Source: Prevotellaceae bacterium (lineage in GTDB: Bacteria > Bacteroidota > Bacteroidia > Bacteroidales > Bacteroidaceae). From it: a DNA stretch of 64,000 bases. Both the position numbers and the translations under genes were made by a program. Under the pieces are notes generated by a model. It saw nothing but the letters and a program-made list of their open reading frames with translations, ran no database searches and was not told the DNA's origin. The stretch is taken from positions 1 to 64,000 of the forward strand of contig JAGKTZ010000003.1 in NCBI GenBank assembly GCA_021153165.1, in the 5' to 3' direction. Positions 9,421 through 17,943 of this stretch are shown piece after piece (the first letter of the stretch is position 1; the number at the start of each line of letters is the position of its first letter).

Positions 9421-9573
9421 CAGTCAATATGGGCTGTTTTTTACCAAGGGAAGCGAGGCAAAAAGTCTGCTTCTACGCACATTATTGCTATCGAATCAAA
9501 GAAAAAGCGGCTTTCGCTTTCGTTTTCACCTGCCTTTCATTAAATTTGTCGCTTAAATGATTATTTTAGTCCT

Positions 9574-10926
9574 ATGATGGAGTGGAAAAGATTGATTTCA
9601 GATAAACGCTTGGGTAAGGAAGACAGTTCGACCCAAAGCCCTGAGCGCCGCACGGAGTTTCAACGCGATTTCGACCGCTTGATATTCTCCGCGCCCTTCA
9701 GACGTATGCAAAACAAGACGCAGGTATTCCCCTTGCCGGGTAGTATCTTTGTACACAATCGCTTGACACATAGCCTCGAGGTCAGTAGCGTGGGGCGCTC
9801 ACTTGGTACAGACGTGGCACGCGAACTTATCCTGCGCCACCCCGAACTGGCATCGGCAGGACTGCAGGACATGGGCGCCATCGTATCCGCCGCCTGCCTG
9901 GCACACGATATGGGCAATCCGCCATTTGGTCATAGCGGCGAGCGCGCCATCCGCACCTTCTTCTCGGAAGGCAAGGGTAAGATGCTGACAGAGTACATGA
10001 GCGAGAATGGCGACAAACTGAGCGAAAAAGAATGGGCCGACCTGACCCGATTTGATGGTAATGCCAACACTTTCCGTCTGCTGACGCATCAATTTGGTGG
10101 CAGACGCCGCGGCGGATTCGTAATGACCTACTCCACACTCGCCTCTATAGTGAAATACCCTTACGAATCCTCGCTCGCAGGCAAAAAGGCGAAGTTCGGA
10201 TTCTTTGCTAGCGAGACAGAAGACTACCGCAAAATCGCCAACGAACTGGGCATCCCGTACACTTTCGAAGATGGAGCGCTGCGCGCTGTCAGACATCCTT
10301 TCGTCTACCTGGTCGAAGCTGCCGACGATATCTGCTACGAGATCATGGATATCGAGGACGCTTTCAAGTTGCGTCTGCTCTCGAACGAAGAAACACAGAC
10401 CTTGTTGCTCAATTTCTTTGACGAAGAGACACAAAAGGACTTACTCAAGAATTACCCCGAAGGCACGGACAACGGCGACCGCATCGCGTATCTCCGTTCG
10501 TGCGTCATCAATTCGTTGGAGAACGCCTGCGTGGATATTTTTATGACTCACGAGACCGAAATCCTGGCAGGCACATTCCAGGGGTCACTCATTTCGCATC
10601 TACCCGAACACTTGAAGACTGCCTATAAGACCTGCGAGCAAGTTGCCAAGAGCCGCATCTATTCATCCAAGGAGGTGACGGATATCGACCTGGCCGGCTA
10701 CCACATCATCTACACCTTGCTCGAACTGATGACCGATGCCGTGCTCGAACCCCAAAAGGCGTACAGCCAATTGCTACTCGGACAGGTCTCTTCGCAATAC
10801 CAACTGCACGCACCCCGTTTGGCTGATCGCATCATGGCTGTGCTCGACTACATTTCGGGTATGACGGACGTCTATGCGCTTGACCTTTATCGCAAGATCA
10901 ACGGACACTCTCTGCCCAGCATTTGA
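9574..10926 (+). CDS. dgt: Deoxyguanosinetriphosphate triphosphohydrolase (dGTPase)
   Basis: This HD-domain enzyme splits dGTP to deoxyguanosine and triphosphate, 450 residues. The metal-binding HD motifs are clear: HNRLTHSLEVSSVGRSLG near residue 64 and AHDMGNPPFGHSGE near residue 110. A later HPFVYLVEAADDICY segment supplies the remaining HD-fold aspartate. The start is the first of two adjacent ATG codons; either may be used. It is transcribed away from the kinase gene, and a repeat-bearing spacer of about 216 nt separates it from the flippase. Such enzymes trim dNTP pools and in some bacteria limit phages. Nothing here specifically points to defence. Confidence 0.93.
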   Translation: MMEWKRLISDKRLGKEDSSTQSPERRTEFQRDFDRLIFSAPFRRMQNKTQVFPLPGSIFVHNRLTHSLEVSSVGRSLGTDVARELILRHPELASAGLQDMGAIVSAACLAHDMGNPPFGHSGERAIRTFFSEGKGKMLTEYMSENGDKLSEKEWADLTRFDGNANTFRLLTHQFGGRRRGGFVMTYSTLASIVKYPYESSLAGKKAKFGFFASETEDYRKIANELGIPYTFEDGALRAVRHPFVYLVEAADDICYEIMDIEDAFKLRLLSNEETQTLLLNFFDEETQKDLLKNYPEGTDNGDRIAYLRSCVINSLENACVDIFMTHETEILAGTFQGSLISHLPEHLKTAYKTCEQVAKSRIYSSKEVTDIDLAGYHIIYTLLELMTDAVLEPQKAYSQLLLGQVSSQYQLHAPRLADRIMAVLDYISGMTDVYALDLYRKINGHSLPSI

Positions 10927-10989
10927 TACTGAGCAAAGCATGAGAGACACCTGTTGCAACCAAACAATAATTCGGCATAAAGGCTCACG

Positions 10990-11070
10990 CGGAATAATAT
11001 TTTCACGCAGAATCCGCAGAAGTCACGGAATAATATTTTCACGCAGAATTCGCAGAATTCGCAGAAGTCA
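10990..11070 (+). repeat. Tandem repeat with GAATTCGCA units
   Basis: Two tandem copies of a unit starting CGGAATAATATTTTCACGCA and ending CGCAGAAGTCA occur at 10990-11025 and 11026-11070. The second carries an extra 9-nt GAATTCGCA step. It fills the spacer between dgt and the flippase gene. Confidence 0.8.
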
Positions 11071-11142
11071 CTTGCTCAGCTCGTGCGGTCGCCCAATTTA
11101 TACACGACACACCACGTCTAATACCCAAAACACCACACCGCC

Positions 11143-12591
11143 TTGTCTTATTCCCACATATTGAAATACACCGGTCTACTGGGGAGCGTACAGTTCCTCA
11201 ACATTCTCATCTCAATCGTACGCAACAAAGCCGCAGCCGTACTGATTGGTCCCGTGGGTATGGGTTTGGCGGATTTGTATTTTAGGACAATTGACCTGCT
11301 CGGCAACTCGACGAATTTTGGTCTTGGATTTAGTGCCGTACGCCGCTTGTCACCGCTCTGCGAACAAGGCAATTTGCGCGCACTCAAACTACAGTCCCAA
11401 ATCATCCGTACCATGATTTTCTGGGCTGCTCTGTTGGGCGCAATTGTCACGATCGTCCTCTCCCCCGCTCTGAGTTTGTGGCTTTTTCACGACACCTCGC
11501 ACGCCCTATCCATTTGCGCCTTGGCCCCAGCAGTAGCCTTCAACACACTGACCAGCGGCGAAGTAGCAATACTACGAGGCACCAGTCGCCTGAAAGCTAT
11601 TGCGTCGACCTCGGCCCTTGTCGCCGGATGCACCTTGCTTTTTGCTTTGGTCATTTACAGCATCTGGGGCATCAGCGGCGTTATCCCCGTATTATTGCTC
11701 ACTACCCTTGCCACTTTTTTACTACATCTGCGCGTTTCCACCCGCCAGTTTCCCTACCACATCAGCCCATTCCGTTTCCGCGTCCTTAGATCGGGGCGTC
11801 CCCTCATCCAATTAGGGGCAGCCTATGTCGGCGCAGGCATTTTGGGGTCGGGCACCGAAATGCTGATTCGTGCCACCGTGGTCAATTCGGAGAACGGTCT
11901 GTATGCCGCAGGGCTTTATGCCGCAGGGCTGACCCTAACGGTGAGTTATGCCCGCATGATATTTGTGGCCATGGATGCTGACTATTTCCCACGCCTGTCT
12001 GCCGCGGCACAGGATATATCACGACAAAATCTTACGGTGAATAGCCAAATCCACGTGTTGTCTCTGCTGATGGCACCTTTCCTTATCATTTTGGCGATTA
12101 GCCTACCGCTTGTGGTGCGCTTGCTCTATAGTGCAGAATATTTGCCAGTGATGCCGATGGTGTGGGCGGCGCTGCCTTTCATGTACTTCAAATCTATCTA
12201 CTCGCCCATAGCCTATCTGTCGCTGGCACACGGCGATTCGCGCGTTTATTTCGTGATGGAATTGCTCTACGACGTTGTATTTGCTGCCGCCGTAGTCGTG
12301 GGCTACCGGTACTACGGACTCTTGGGTGCAGGCATCGGTTTGTCGCTGGCCAACCTCGCCGACTTGTTGCTACTGTCCCTGTTCTACCGCAAAAAATACC
12401 AGTTCCGCTTCACCCGACAAGGCGCTTTGCTTTTCCTTCCACAAGGCATTTTGCTACTGGGCGTACTGTGCTGCATGCTGCTCGAATCGGCGTGGTTGCG
12501 CTATGGTATCAGCGGCGCACTCTGTTGCATCTCGGTGCTCTTTAGTTTCATTCAATTAAAAAAACTGTGGCGATCACGTCCCACAGCCTAA
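11143..12591 (+). CDS. Polysaccharide flippase (Wzx/MATE-like)
   Basis: This integral membrane protein of 482 residues has about 12-14 hydrophobic helices and the layout of O-antigen/lipid-linked oligosaccharide translocases. The N terminus ILKYTGLLGSVQFLNILISIVRNKAAAVLIGPVGMG is typical of this family in Bacteroidetes. No ATG is available: an in-frame stop lies at 11119, so translation probably starts at the TTG codon at 11143. A 15-nt tandem duplication gives LYAAGLYAAG near residues 253-262. A glycosyltransferase follows 12 nt downstream, so the two are likely an operon for a surface glycan and may work with the divergent Wzc-like kinase. Confidence 0.85.
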   Translation: MSYSHILKYTGLLGSVQFLNILISIVRNKAAAVLIGPVGMGLADLYFRTIDLLGNSTNFGLGFSAVRRLSPLCEQGNLRALKLQSQIIRTMIFWAALLGAIVTIVLSPALSLWLFHDTSHALSICALAPAVAFNTLTSGEVAILRGTSRLKAIASTSALVAGCTLLFALVIYSIWGISGVIPVLLLTTLATFLLHLRVSTRQFPYHISPFRFRVLRSGRPLIQLGAAYVGAGILGSGTEMLIRATVVNSENGLYAAGLYAAGLTLTVSYARMIFVAMDADYFPRLSAAAQDISRQNLTVNSQIHVLSLLMAPFLIILAISLPLVVRLLYSAEYLPVMPMVWAALPFMYFKSIYSPIAYLSLAHGDSRVYFVMELLYDVVFAAAVVVGYRYYGLLGAGIGLSLANLADLLLLSLFYRKKYQFRFTRQGALLFLPQGILLLGVLCCMLLESAWLRYGISGALCCISVLFSFIQLKKLWRSRPTA

Positions 12592-12603
12592 ACCTCGCTC
12601 AAT

Positions 12604-13599
12604 ATGAATCCGCGTTTCACCATACTGACCGCCGTATACAATGCCCAGGCCTACGTGGCCGAGTGTATCGAGTCTGTCTTGTCGCAAACCTGCGGCGAGT
12701 GGCAAATGATATGTATTGACGACTGCTCGACAGACGAATCAAAGCAGATATTGCACCAATATGCCGCACGCGACAGTCGCATCCAGGTAATGCAGACCGA
12801 GGTGAACAGCGGACAAGCCGTAGCACGCAATGTCGGACTACAGGTGGCGCAGGGCACATTCACCTTGATGCTCGACGCCGACGATATGTTGTCGCCCGAT
12901 GCACTGGAATCTGCTTGGCAAGCCCATCTGCAGCATCCCGAAGTCGACACCTTTTTGTTTCGCCTGGAGCGCTTCGATGACACGGGATGGCGAGAAGCCG
13001 AACCGCCAGTAAGTGCCCAGGTCACGCTGAGTGGTCGCGATGCTTGTCTGCAAGCTATCAACTGGCGCATACACGGCTATTTTGCCATTCGCACAGACCT
13101 GCACCAGCGCCTGCCTTACGACGAGAGTTTGCGCATTTATGGCGACGACGTCACCTCTCGCATGCACCTGTTTCATAGTCGTGCCGTGGGATTTTGCAGT
13201 GGGAAATATCTGTACCGCCAGCACAGCGCATCGTGCACACACCATTTCAGCGTGCGCCGCATAGACTTCGTACGTGCCAACTCGTTGCTGAGACGATTGC
13301 TGGAGGAACGCCATGCCGACCAAGAACTGCTACGCCAGTGCGAGGAGCACGCCTGGCGCATATTCGTAGGCATTTTCCGCGAAATGATCGTGACGGCGTC
13401 GACCCTCACTCCCACCGAGCACCAACAATGCGAATGCTTTCTGACAGAGCACCTTGCACTGATGCGCCCTTCTCGCTTACCGTGGTCACTGCGTCTGCAT
13501 CCGTCGTTCCTATTCCTGCGCCCCTACAAATTGTTCAAGTGCTATCAGCTCAGCCTTTTAAGACTGAGAACCCTTATCAAGGGGAAAAAGAAGAATTGA
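12604..13599 (+). CDS. Family 2 glycosyltransferase
   Basis: This is a GT-A fold transferase of 331 residues that adds a sugar from a nucleotide donor in surface glycan synthesis. The N terminus FTILTAVYNAQAYVAECIESVLSQT is the classic GT2 opening. ICIDDCSTDES follows, and FTLMLDADDMLSPD near residue 90 provides the metal-binding DxD. The C-terminal half is basic and rich in arginine and histidine. The gene is 12 nt after the flippase. The donor and acceptor cannot be told from the sequence. Confidence 0.9.
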   Translation: MNPRFTILTAVYNAQAYVAECIESVLSQTCGEWQMICIDDCSTDESKQILHQYAARDSRIQVMQTEVNSGQAVARNVGLQVAQGTFTLMLDADDMLSPDALESAWQAHLQHPEVDTFLFRLERFDDTGWREAEPPVSAQVTLSGRDACLQAINWRIHGYFAIRTDLHQRLPYDESLRIYGDDVTSRMHLFHSRAVGFCSGKYLYRQHSASCTHHFSVRRIDFVRANSLLRRLLEERHADQELLRQCEEHAWRIFVGIFREMIVTASTLTPTEHQQCECFLTEHLALMRPSRLPWSLRLHPSFLFLRPYKLFKCYQLSLLRLRTLIKGKKKN

Positions 13600-13606
13600 T
13601 ACCACC

Positions 13607-13630
13607 TTTTGCTATCCCGATATAGCAAAA
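13607..13630 (+). terminator. Possible terminator after the glycosyltransferase
   Basis: TTTTGCTAT (13607-13615) and ATAGCAAAA (13622-13630) form a 9-bp stem just after the stop codon. There is no U tract, so it may only stabilise the 3' end. Confidence 0.4.
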
Positions 13631-13684
13631 TGCCACGATATTTGTTAAAAAACATCACAAACGACATTATTTTCATACTTAACA

Positions 13685-13782
13685 CTTGCAAAATGCGAGA
13701 AAACATCTACTTTTGCATTGTGTTTTTCATAGTATTAGATTTAAGGTTAACAAGGTTGGGATACGGCGGTATCCCTTTTTTT
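13685..13782 (+). ncRNA. Candidate small RNA with its own promoter and terminator
   Basis: CTTG (13685-13688), a 19-nt spacer and TACTTTTG (13708-13715) form a promoter. About 40 nt later comes the terminator hairpin GGGATAC/GTATCCC (13758-13764 with 13769-13775), followed by seven T. No start codon with a plausible frame lies between. The predicted transcript is about 60 nt and contains AGATTTAAGGTTAACAAGG. This is an inference from signals only. Confidence 0.6.
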
Positions 13783-14004
13783 ATGCCCAAAAGTCTGGAG
13801 GCAAGCCATCTCACCGGGCAAAAACACACAGAATGCTGCTTAAATTTTATTGAGGGAAACTGAATCCAGAACAAAGACGAAGGACAAGCGCACTATGTTC
13901 CACGGCACTGGTTTTTAGGATTATTTAGGAATCTTTAAGCATTTTACAGACTTCTCCTTTGGAAAAATCACACGAGAATAAGACAAAATTTCACAAACCG
14001 CTCT

Positions 14005-14090
14005 TTCGTTTCAAAAAAGTCTAAGAAAATTTCAACAAGGTCTAACCTTTTTTCAACGCGCCGTCGCAAAATTTTACCAAGAAAAGTTAC
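14005..14090 (-). repeat. Interspersed element, core copy 4
   Basis: The variant core AACGCGCCGTCGCAAAATTT is at 14055-14074 (plus strand), with AAAAAAGTCTAAG and AAGGTCTAACC words around it. It is joined to the promoter-hairpin unit at 14112-14194, with the same order as at 36183-36385 and 62790-62993. Confidence 0.65.
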
Positions 14091-14111
14091 TTTTACAGCC
14101 TAAAATTATCA

Positions 14112-14194
14112 CAAAAAATATGGGGAGATGCCTATTTCGGACATCTCCCCACATTCTTATCCCAAAGATACATTTTTTTCGCCAGACATGCAAA
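14112..14194 (-). ncRNA. Promoter-hairpin unit 1
   Basis: On the minus strand TTTG (14194-14191), a 20-nt spacer and TATCTTTG (14170-14163) are followed within about 13 nt by a 9-bp hairpin GGGGAGATG/CATCTCCCC (14150-14142 with 14130-14122) and a U-rich tail. The expected transcript is about 45 nt. It lies in the convergent gap between the glycosyltransferase and an outer-membrane protein gene, and could also end the latter's antisense neighbour. Confidence 0.6.
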
Positions 14195-14307
14195 TCTACA
14201 TTTTCACTTTTTAACAAATTGTTTCACACACCAGAGCGCTACTTTGCAATCGGTCATCTGTCCCTCAAGACATCAGGTTTCACGCATTTTCTGCCATCAC
14301 CCCTTTC

Positions 14308-15501
14308 TCAAAACCGCCCCAGGACGAAGCGTGGACGTATGCGCAGATACACGCCAAATGAGGTATTGAGTCCCGCCTTTGGCCAAGACAATACGCCCTG
14401 AGCATCACGCATGGCGCCAGGGCGATGATAATAGGTTTCGACCTTTGCACCAAAGGTATAGCGCTTAGCAAAGGTGTGCGAATAGTCTAGTCCTACGTTG
14501 AGGGTCTGAGGACAACCCGTGTAGTAAGCACCCTCCTTCTTGGTCGACACACTGCCGAAATAGGGGATGCCCAATAGGGAAATAAACTGATTGGAGCGAA
14601 ACCAGCCTAAACGCAGATGCAATCCGTATGCAAAGCGTGCTGTTGCTTCGGCATAGATCCCGCTACCACCAGCAAAGGGCCACATCCGACCCGACTCTTG
14701 GAAATAGCCCAACAATTGTGCCTGCGCTTGCACATATTGCAACCACCGCTTGTCAGCATTCCACCTGACCCCAGCGCCCACAGCACCATTCATCCATGTC
14801 TGCACACTGATTGCTGTATCCTGCTCGCCACCACGATGCTGTGCCACACCTTGCAATGTCATAAAGGCATGTATATGCGAAGTATCGGCATTGATGCGAA
14901 ATTTTGACGAAGTACCCACAACGAAAGCCTCCTGATGTGTGTCGCCCTTGAAGATAAAACTCTCCCAATTCAGCCATGCATCAAAATGCAACAAACGCGT
15001 ATCTGCCAAGACTTGAAATCCAAATTCGGGATCGGCGGTAAGCACCAATTCAGGATTATACAAAGGCAGGGACAACCCATGATTTGCGCCACCATACAAG
15101 TTGCCTAACACCAAATTTACCTTGTTCATCGACAGATGTGCGCGAAACCATGGCAGGACATGAGCCCCCTGTTGAAACTGGTGCCCTTTCCACGCCGCAA
15201 TGTCATGATACGCATACGTGGGATAACGATAAGCTCCGCTATATATTAAGGCATGAACCCCTGCTTCTACTTTCAGGTTTGACAAGGGTTGATAAGACAA
15301 CTTTGGTTCTATCCACAAACCTGGCAAGGTGTAGCCTTTCATCACCGAGCCACCAAACTCGTTGTCCTTGAAAAAGGAAATATTATCAACCTCCAAACTC
15401 AGTTCTTTTTCCTGAAGACTATCTATCGTATAGTCCACACGCCCTGCCACCTCTTCCAACTGTGCCACAGCCTCTACCACACCAGCGATCCACAGGAGCA
15501 C
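14308..15501 (-). CDS. Predicted outer-membrane beta-barrel protein, start uncertain
   Basis: I do not recognise a named family. The 397-residue protein has the alternating strand pattern and aromatic girdle of an outer-membrane barrel (for example LSYQPLSNLKVEAGVHALIYSG, GVRWNADKRWLQYVQAQAQLLGYF) and ends in an aromatic residue (VLGRF). The only start in the open frame is GTG at 15501, which leaves a signal peptide lacking basic residues (LLWIAGVVEAVAQ). Reading further upstream in the same frame gives residues that would complete a signal peptide (KANSSSFFVVSV...). An ATG lies at 15567, but a TGA interrupts at codon 8 (15546-15544). The gene may therefore be disrupted, or start at a non-standard codon. 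Confidence 0.65.
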   Translation of the reverse strand: MLLWIAGVVEAVAQLEEVAGRVDYTIDSLQEKELSLEVDNISFFKDNEFGGSVMKGYTLPGLWIEPKLSYQPLSNLKVEAGVHALIYSGAYRYPTYAYHDIAAWKGHQFQQGAHVLPWFRAHLSMNKVNLVLGNLYGGANHGLSLPLYNPELVLTADPEFGFQVLADTRLLHFDAWLNWESFIFKGDTHQEAFVVGTSSKFRINADTSHIHAFMTLQGVAQHRGGEQDTAISVQTWMNGAVGAGVRWNADKRWLQYVQAQAQLLGYFQESGRMWPFAGGSGIYAEATARFAYGLHLRLGWFRSNQFISLLGIPYFGSVSTKKEGAYYTGCPQTLNVGLDYSHTFAKRYTFGAKVETYYHRPGAMRDAQGVLSWPKAGLNTSFGVYLRIRPRFVLGRF

Positions 15502-15844
15502 AGATACGACAAAAAACGAAGAAGAATTAGCTTTTGCACAAGATCAAATTTTGCAGGAGAAAAACATACAGACCAGAGAACCTTAATAAAATTTTACAAA
15601 AATGGTCTAAACGGCGACAAAGATACAACTATTTTTCCAAAATTTATCGACCAATCTATCTATATCCTATACAAAACACACAAAGATAGCACCTGCTGCT
15701 CACCTTCTAACATAAAATACGCACACCAACAAAACGTAGCTATACAAAAAAAGACTTTTTTACCCTAAATCAATGAAATAAATCTACACGAACACCTTTT
15801 CGATCAACAAAATGTTAAAAAAAACATCTTCTTTCTAAAAAACC

Positions 15845-15874
15845 TTTCAAATAAAAAATAAATGTTTACATTTG
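15845..15874 (+). promoter_or_regulatory. Promoter of the lipoprotein/DUF5723 pair
   Basis: TTTC (15845-15848), an 18-nt spacer and TACATTTG (15867-15874) fit the Bacteroidetes pattern except for the last -33 base. Because the transcript would start near 15880, it supports the ATG at 15928 rather than any earlier start. Confidence 0.6.
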
Positions 15875-15927
15875 TCGCTATCATAGAGCTATTCATCTCT
15901 GTAATAACAATCAAAATACAAAATACC

Positions 15928-17763
15928 ATGAAAATGACTCTCAACCCTAAGAAAACAATCCCAACTCTACTGATTTTGTCAGCAGGATTCTTGGGCACTT
16001 CATGTATTGACAGCAACTACGACTTTAGCGAAGACATAGACCTGACTATGGGCCTCGGCGCAGAAGGTCTGACACTGAAGGTCGGCTCTACAGGAAAGTT
16101 CTTGGTGAAAGACATCTTGCAGGTGGACAACACCATCAAATTGGACCAAAACAACACCTACTACTTGGTAGAAGAAGGTACGACAAGCACAGAATTTCAC
16201 ATCGCTGACGTGAGCGCCGAGATCGACGCCGCTACACTGAGCACACACCAACGCGTAGTGACCTTCGACGACATACTGGACGAGATGGGTATACCCGACG
16301 AAATGTCGGTGCCTGTGACCACAGGTTTCTGCGTCAAAGAACATGGCGAGGGCGAAACGGACAAGTTCGACTTCCACGTGAAAGATATACAAAAGGATAT
16401 TACACATATCTCGAAGGTATTCCCCGTGGAGGGCACACACATTCGTCTGGACTTGAAGCTCATCGAACCCAAGTCATTGGGCTTTGCGCTCAGCACAATC
16501 GAAAATCTGCAAATCACTATGCCAGAATACCTGGTCATCAAGAGCGTAGAGCACGGCACATTCAAAGACAACGTCATCACAATCCCACGATTGGACAACC
16601 CCGAACAAGGTTCCTTCTGCGACATCGTCGTAGACCACTTGAATCTTGGCAAAGATGGCGTCATCAACAACCAGGAATTGACCTTGCCCACAGAGAAAAA
16701 CATCATCAAGATGTCGGGCGACTTCACCTTTGCAGCAACCCGCAACTTCACAATGAGCCACGAGGACTATATCGACGTGGAATTGGACATCACCATCACA
16801 TCTGACGCTTCGAACAACAAGAATAAGGTGGAAATCGAAAAAGTCACTGGCAAATTCAATCCACATATCGACCCCATCACAGAAAAAATCAACATCGCCG
16901 ACAATCTGCCCGACTTCTTGCAAGACGAAAGGGTCAGCATCAACGTAAGCAACCCTACATTGAAATTTGACGCCGACTTGACCAACATTCCACTGACTCT
17001 GGACTTCAGCGGCGAACTCCGAGCAGTGCGAGATGGAGACGACAGTTTCACTAAGACTGTGACTATTCCCGCAGACAAAGATGAAGTCATCCTGAAAGGT
17101 GGCCAGCACGACTTGATATACTTCCACCAAGGTGACAAACCCTATGATCCAACTATCGAGGGTGAACCTGCTGGCGAATGGCTGAAGATACCCAACCTCT
17201 CTTCTTTGATCGAAAAAGTACCCGACTATGTCGAAGTCAATATTGCCGACGGCAAAATACACGTAGACCAAAGCCAGGAGTACACCATCCACTTGGGACA
17301 CGACTATCACGCCGACTTGGCATACTCAGTATTCGTGCCCTTCGAATTCAAGAGCGGCGTGTGCCTCATCCTCAAGGAAAGCACAGAATCCTTCGGCGAA
17401 GACTTGAAAGATTTCCAGGCTGAAGGCCTACAAGTGACCGGAAAAATCCTTAGCACTGTACCAATGAACATCACAGGTACTGCCGTACCCGTCGACGCTC
17501 AGGGCAACCCCGTCGAAGGTATCAACATCAACACCATACAAGTACCGGCATCCGACGGCACCAACGTGGTGGAAACAGAGGTGTTGATAGATATCACACT
17601 ATCCGACCCCGCATTGCTACACAAGGTAGATCATTTGACATTCGAATTCAAGACAGAGTCAGCAGATAGCGAAGTGCCACGCTCACTCAAAGCGACACAA
17701 TATCTGCAAGTGCAAGACTTGCGCTTGAAACTTAAGGGACAAATCATTGCCAACTTCAACTAA
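15928..17763 (+). CDS. Large secreted lipoprotein of unknown function
   Basis: This is a 611-residue predicted lipoprotein. The signal peptide MKMTLNPKKTIPTLLILSAG ends in a lipobox LGTSC with an aspartate-rich stretch behind it, a context that in Bacteroidetes often fits export to the outer membrane. The body is acidic and rich in beta-strand segments such as ITKVEIEKVTGKFNP-like text and several proline-bounded strands, as in stacked Ig-like domains. I recognise no enzyme motif. The start at 15928 is chosen for the promoter position and the signal peptide. A barrel protein gene follows after 180 nt, so the pair probably makes an outer-membrane lipoprotein-barrel complex (inference). Confidence 0.7.
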   Translation: MKMTLNPKKTIPTLLILSAGFLGTSCIDSNYDFSEDIDLTMGLGAEGLTLKVGSTGKFLVKDILQVDNTIKLDQNNTYYLVEEGTTSTEFHIADVSAEIDAATLSTHQRVVTFDDILDEMGIPDEMSVPVTTGFCVKEHGEGETDKFDFHVKDIQKDITHISKVFPVEGTHIRLDLKLIEPKSLGFALSTIENLQITMPEYLVIKSVEHGTFKDNVITIPRLDNPEQGSFCDIVVDHLNLGKDGVINNQELTLPTEKNIIKMSGDFTFAATRNFTMSHEDYIDVELDITITSDASNNKNKVEIEKVTGKFNPHIDPITEKINIADNLPDFLQDERVSINVSNPTLKFDADLTNIPLTLDFSGELRAVRDGDDSFTKTVTIPADKDEVILKGGQHDLIYFHQGDKPYDPTIEGEPAGEWLKIPNLSSLIEKVPDYVEVNIADGKIHVDQSQEYTIHLGHDYHADLAYSVFVPFEFKSGVCLILKESTESFGEDLKDFQAEGLQVTGKILSTVPMNITGTAVPVDAQGNPVEGININTIQVPASDGTNVVETEVLIDITLSDPALLHKVDHLTFEFKTESADSEVPRSLKATQYLQVQDLRLKLKGQIIANFN

Positions 17764-17943
17764 GGCTAAACATTATCCCCATCCGAAGCAGTCCTGACTT
17801 GTCGTAGACACAAATCAAACGTTGAAGGACCAACGCCTCGGATGACACCAACACTCCCTATTGTCACACCCTGCTCACAACACTTCGTAGAAACTCGACG
17901 AATAGTTTTTATCACAGCATGTGAGCCTCATATATCAAAAACT

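Noticed and set aside
9574..10926. dGTPase as part of an anti-phage system
   Set aside because: It is an ordinary housekeeping-type Dgt with no defence genes beside it.
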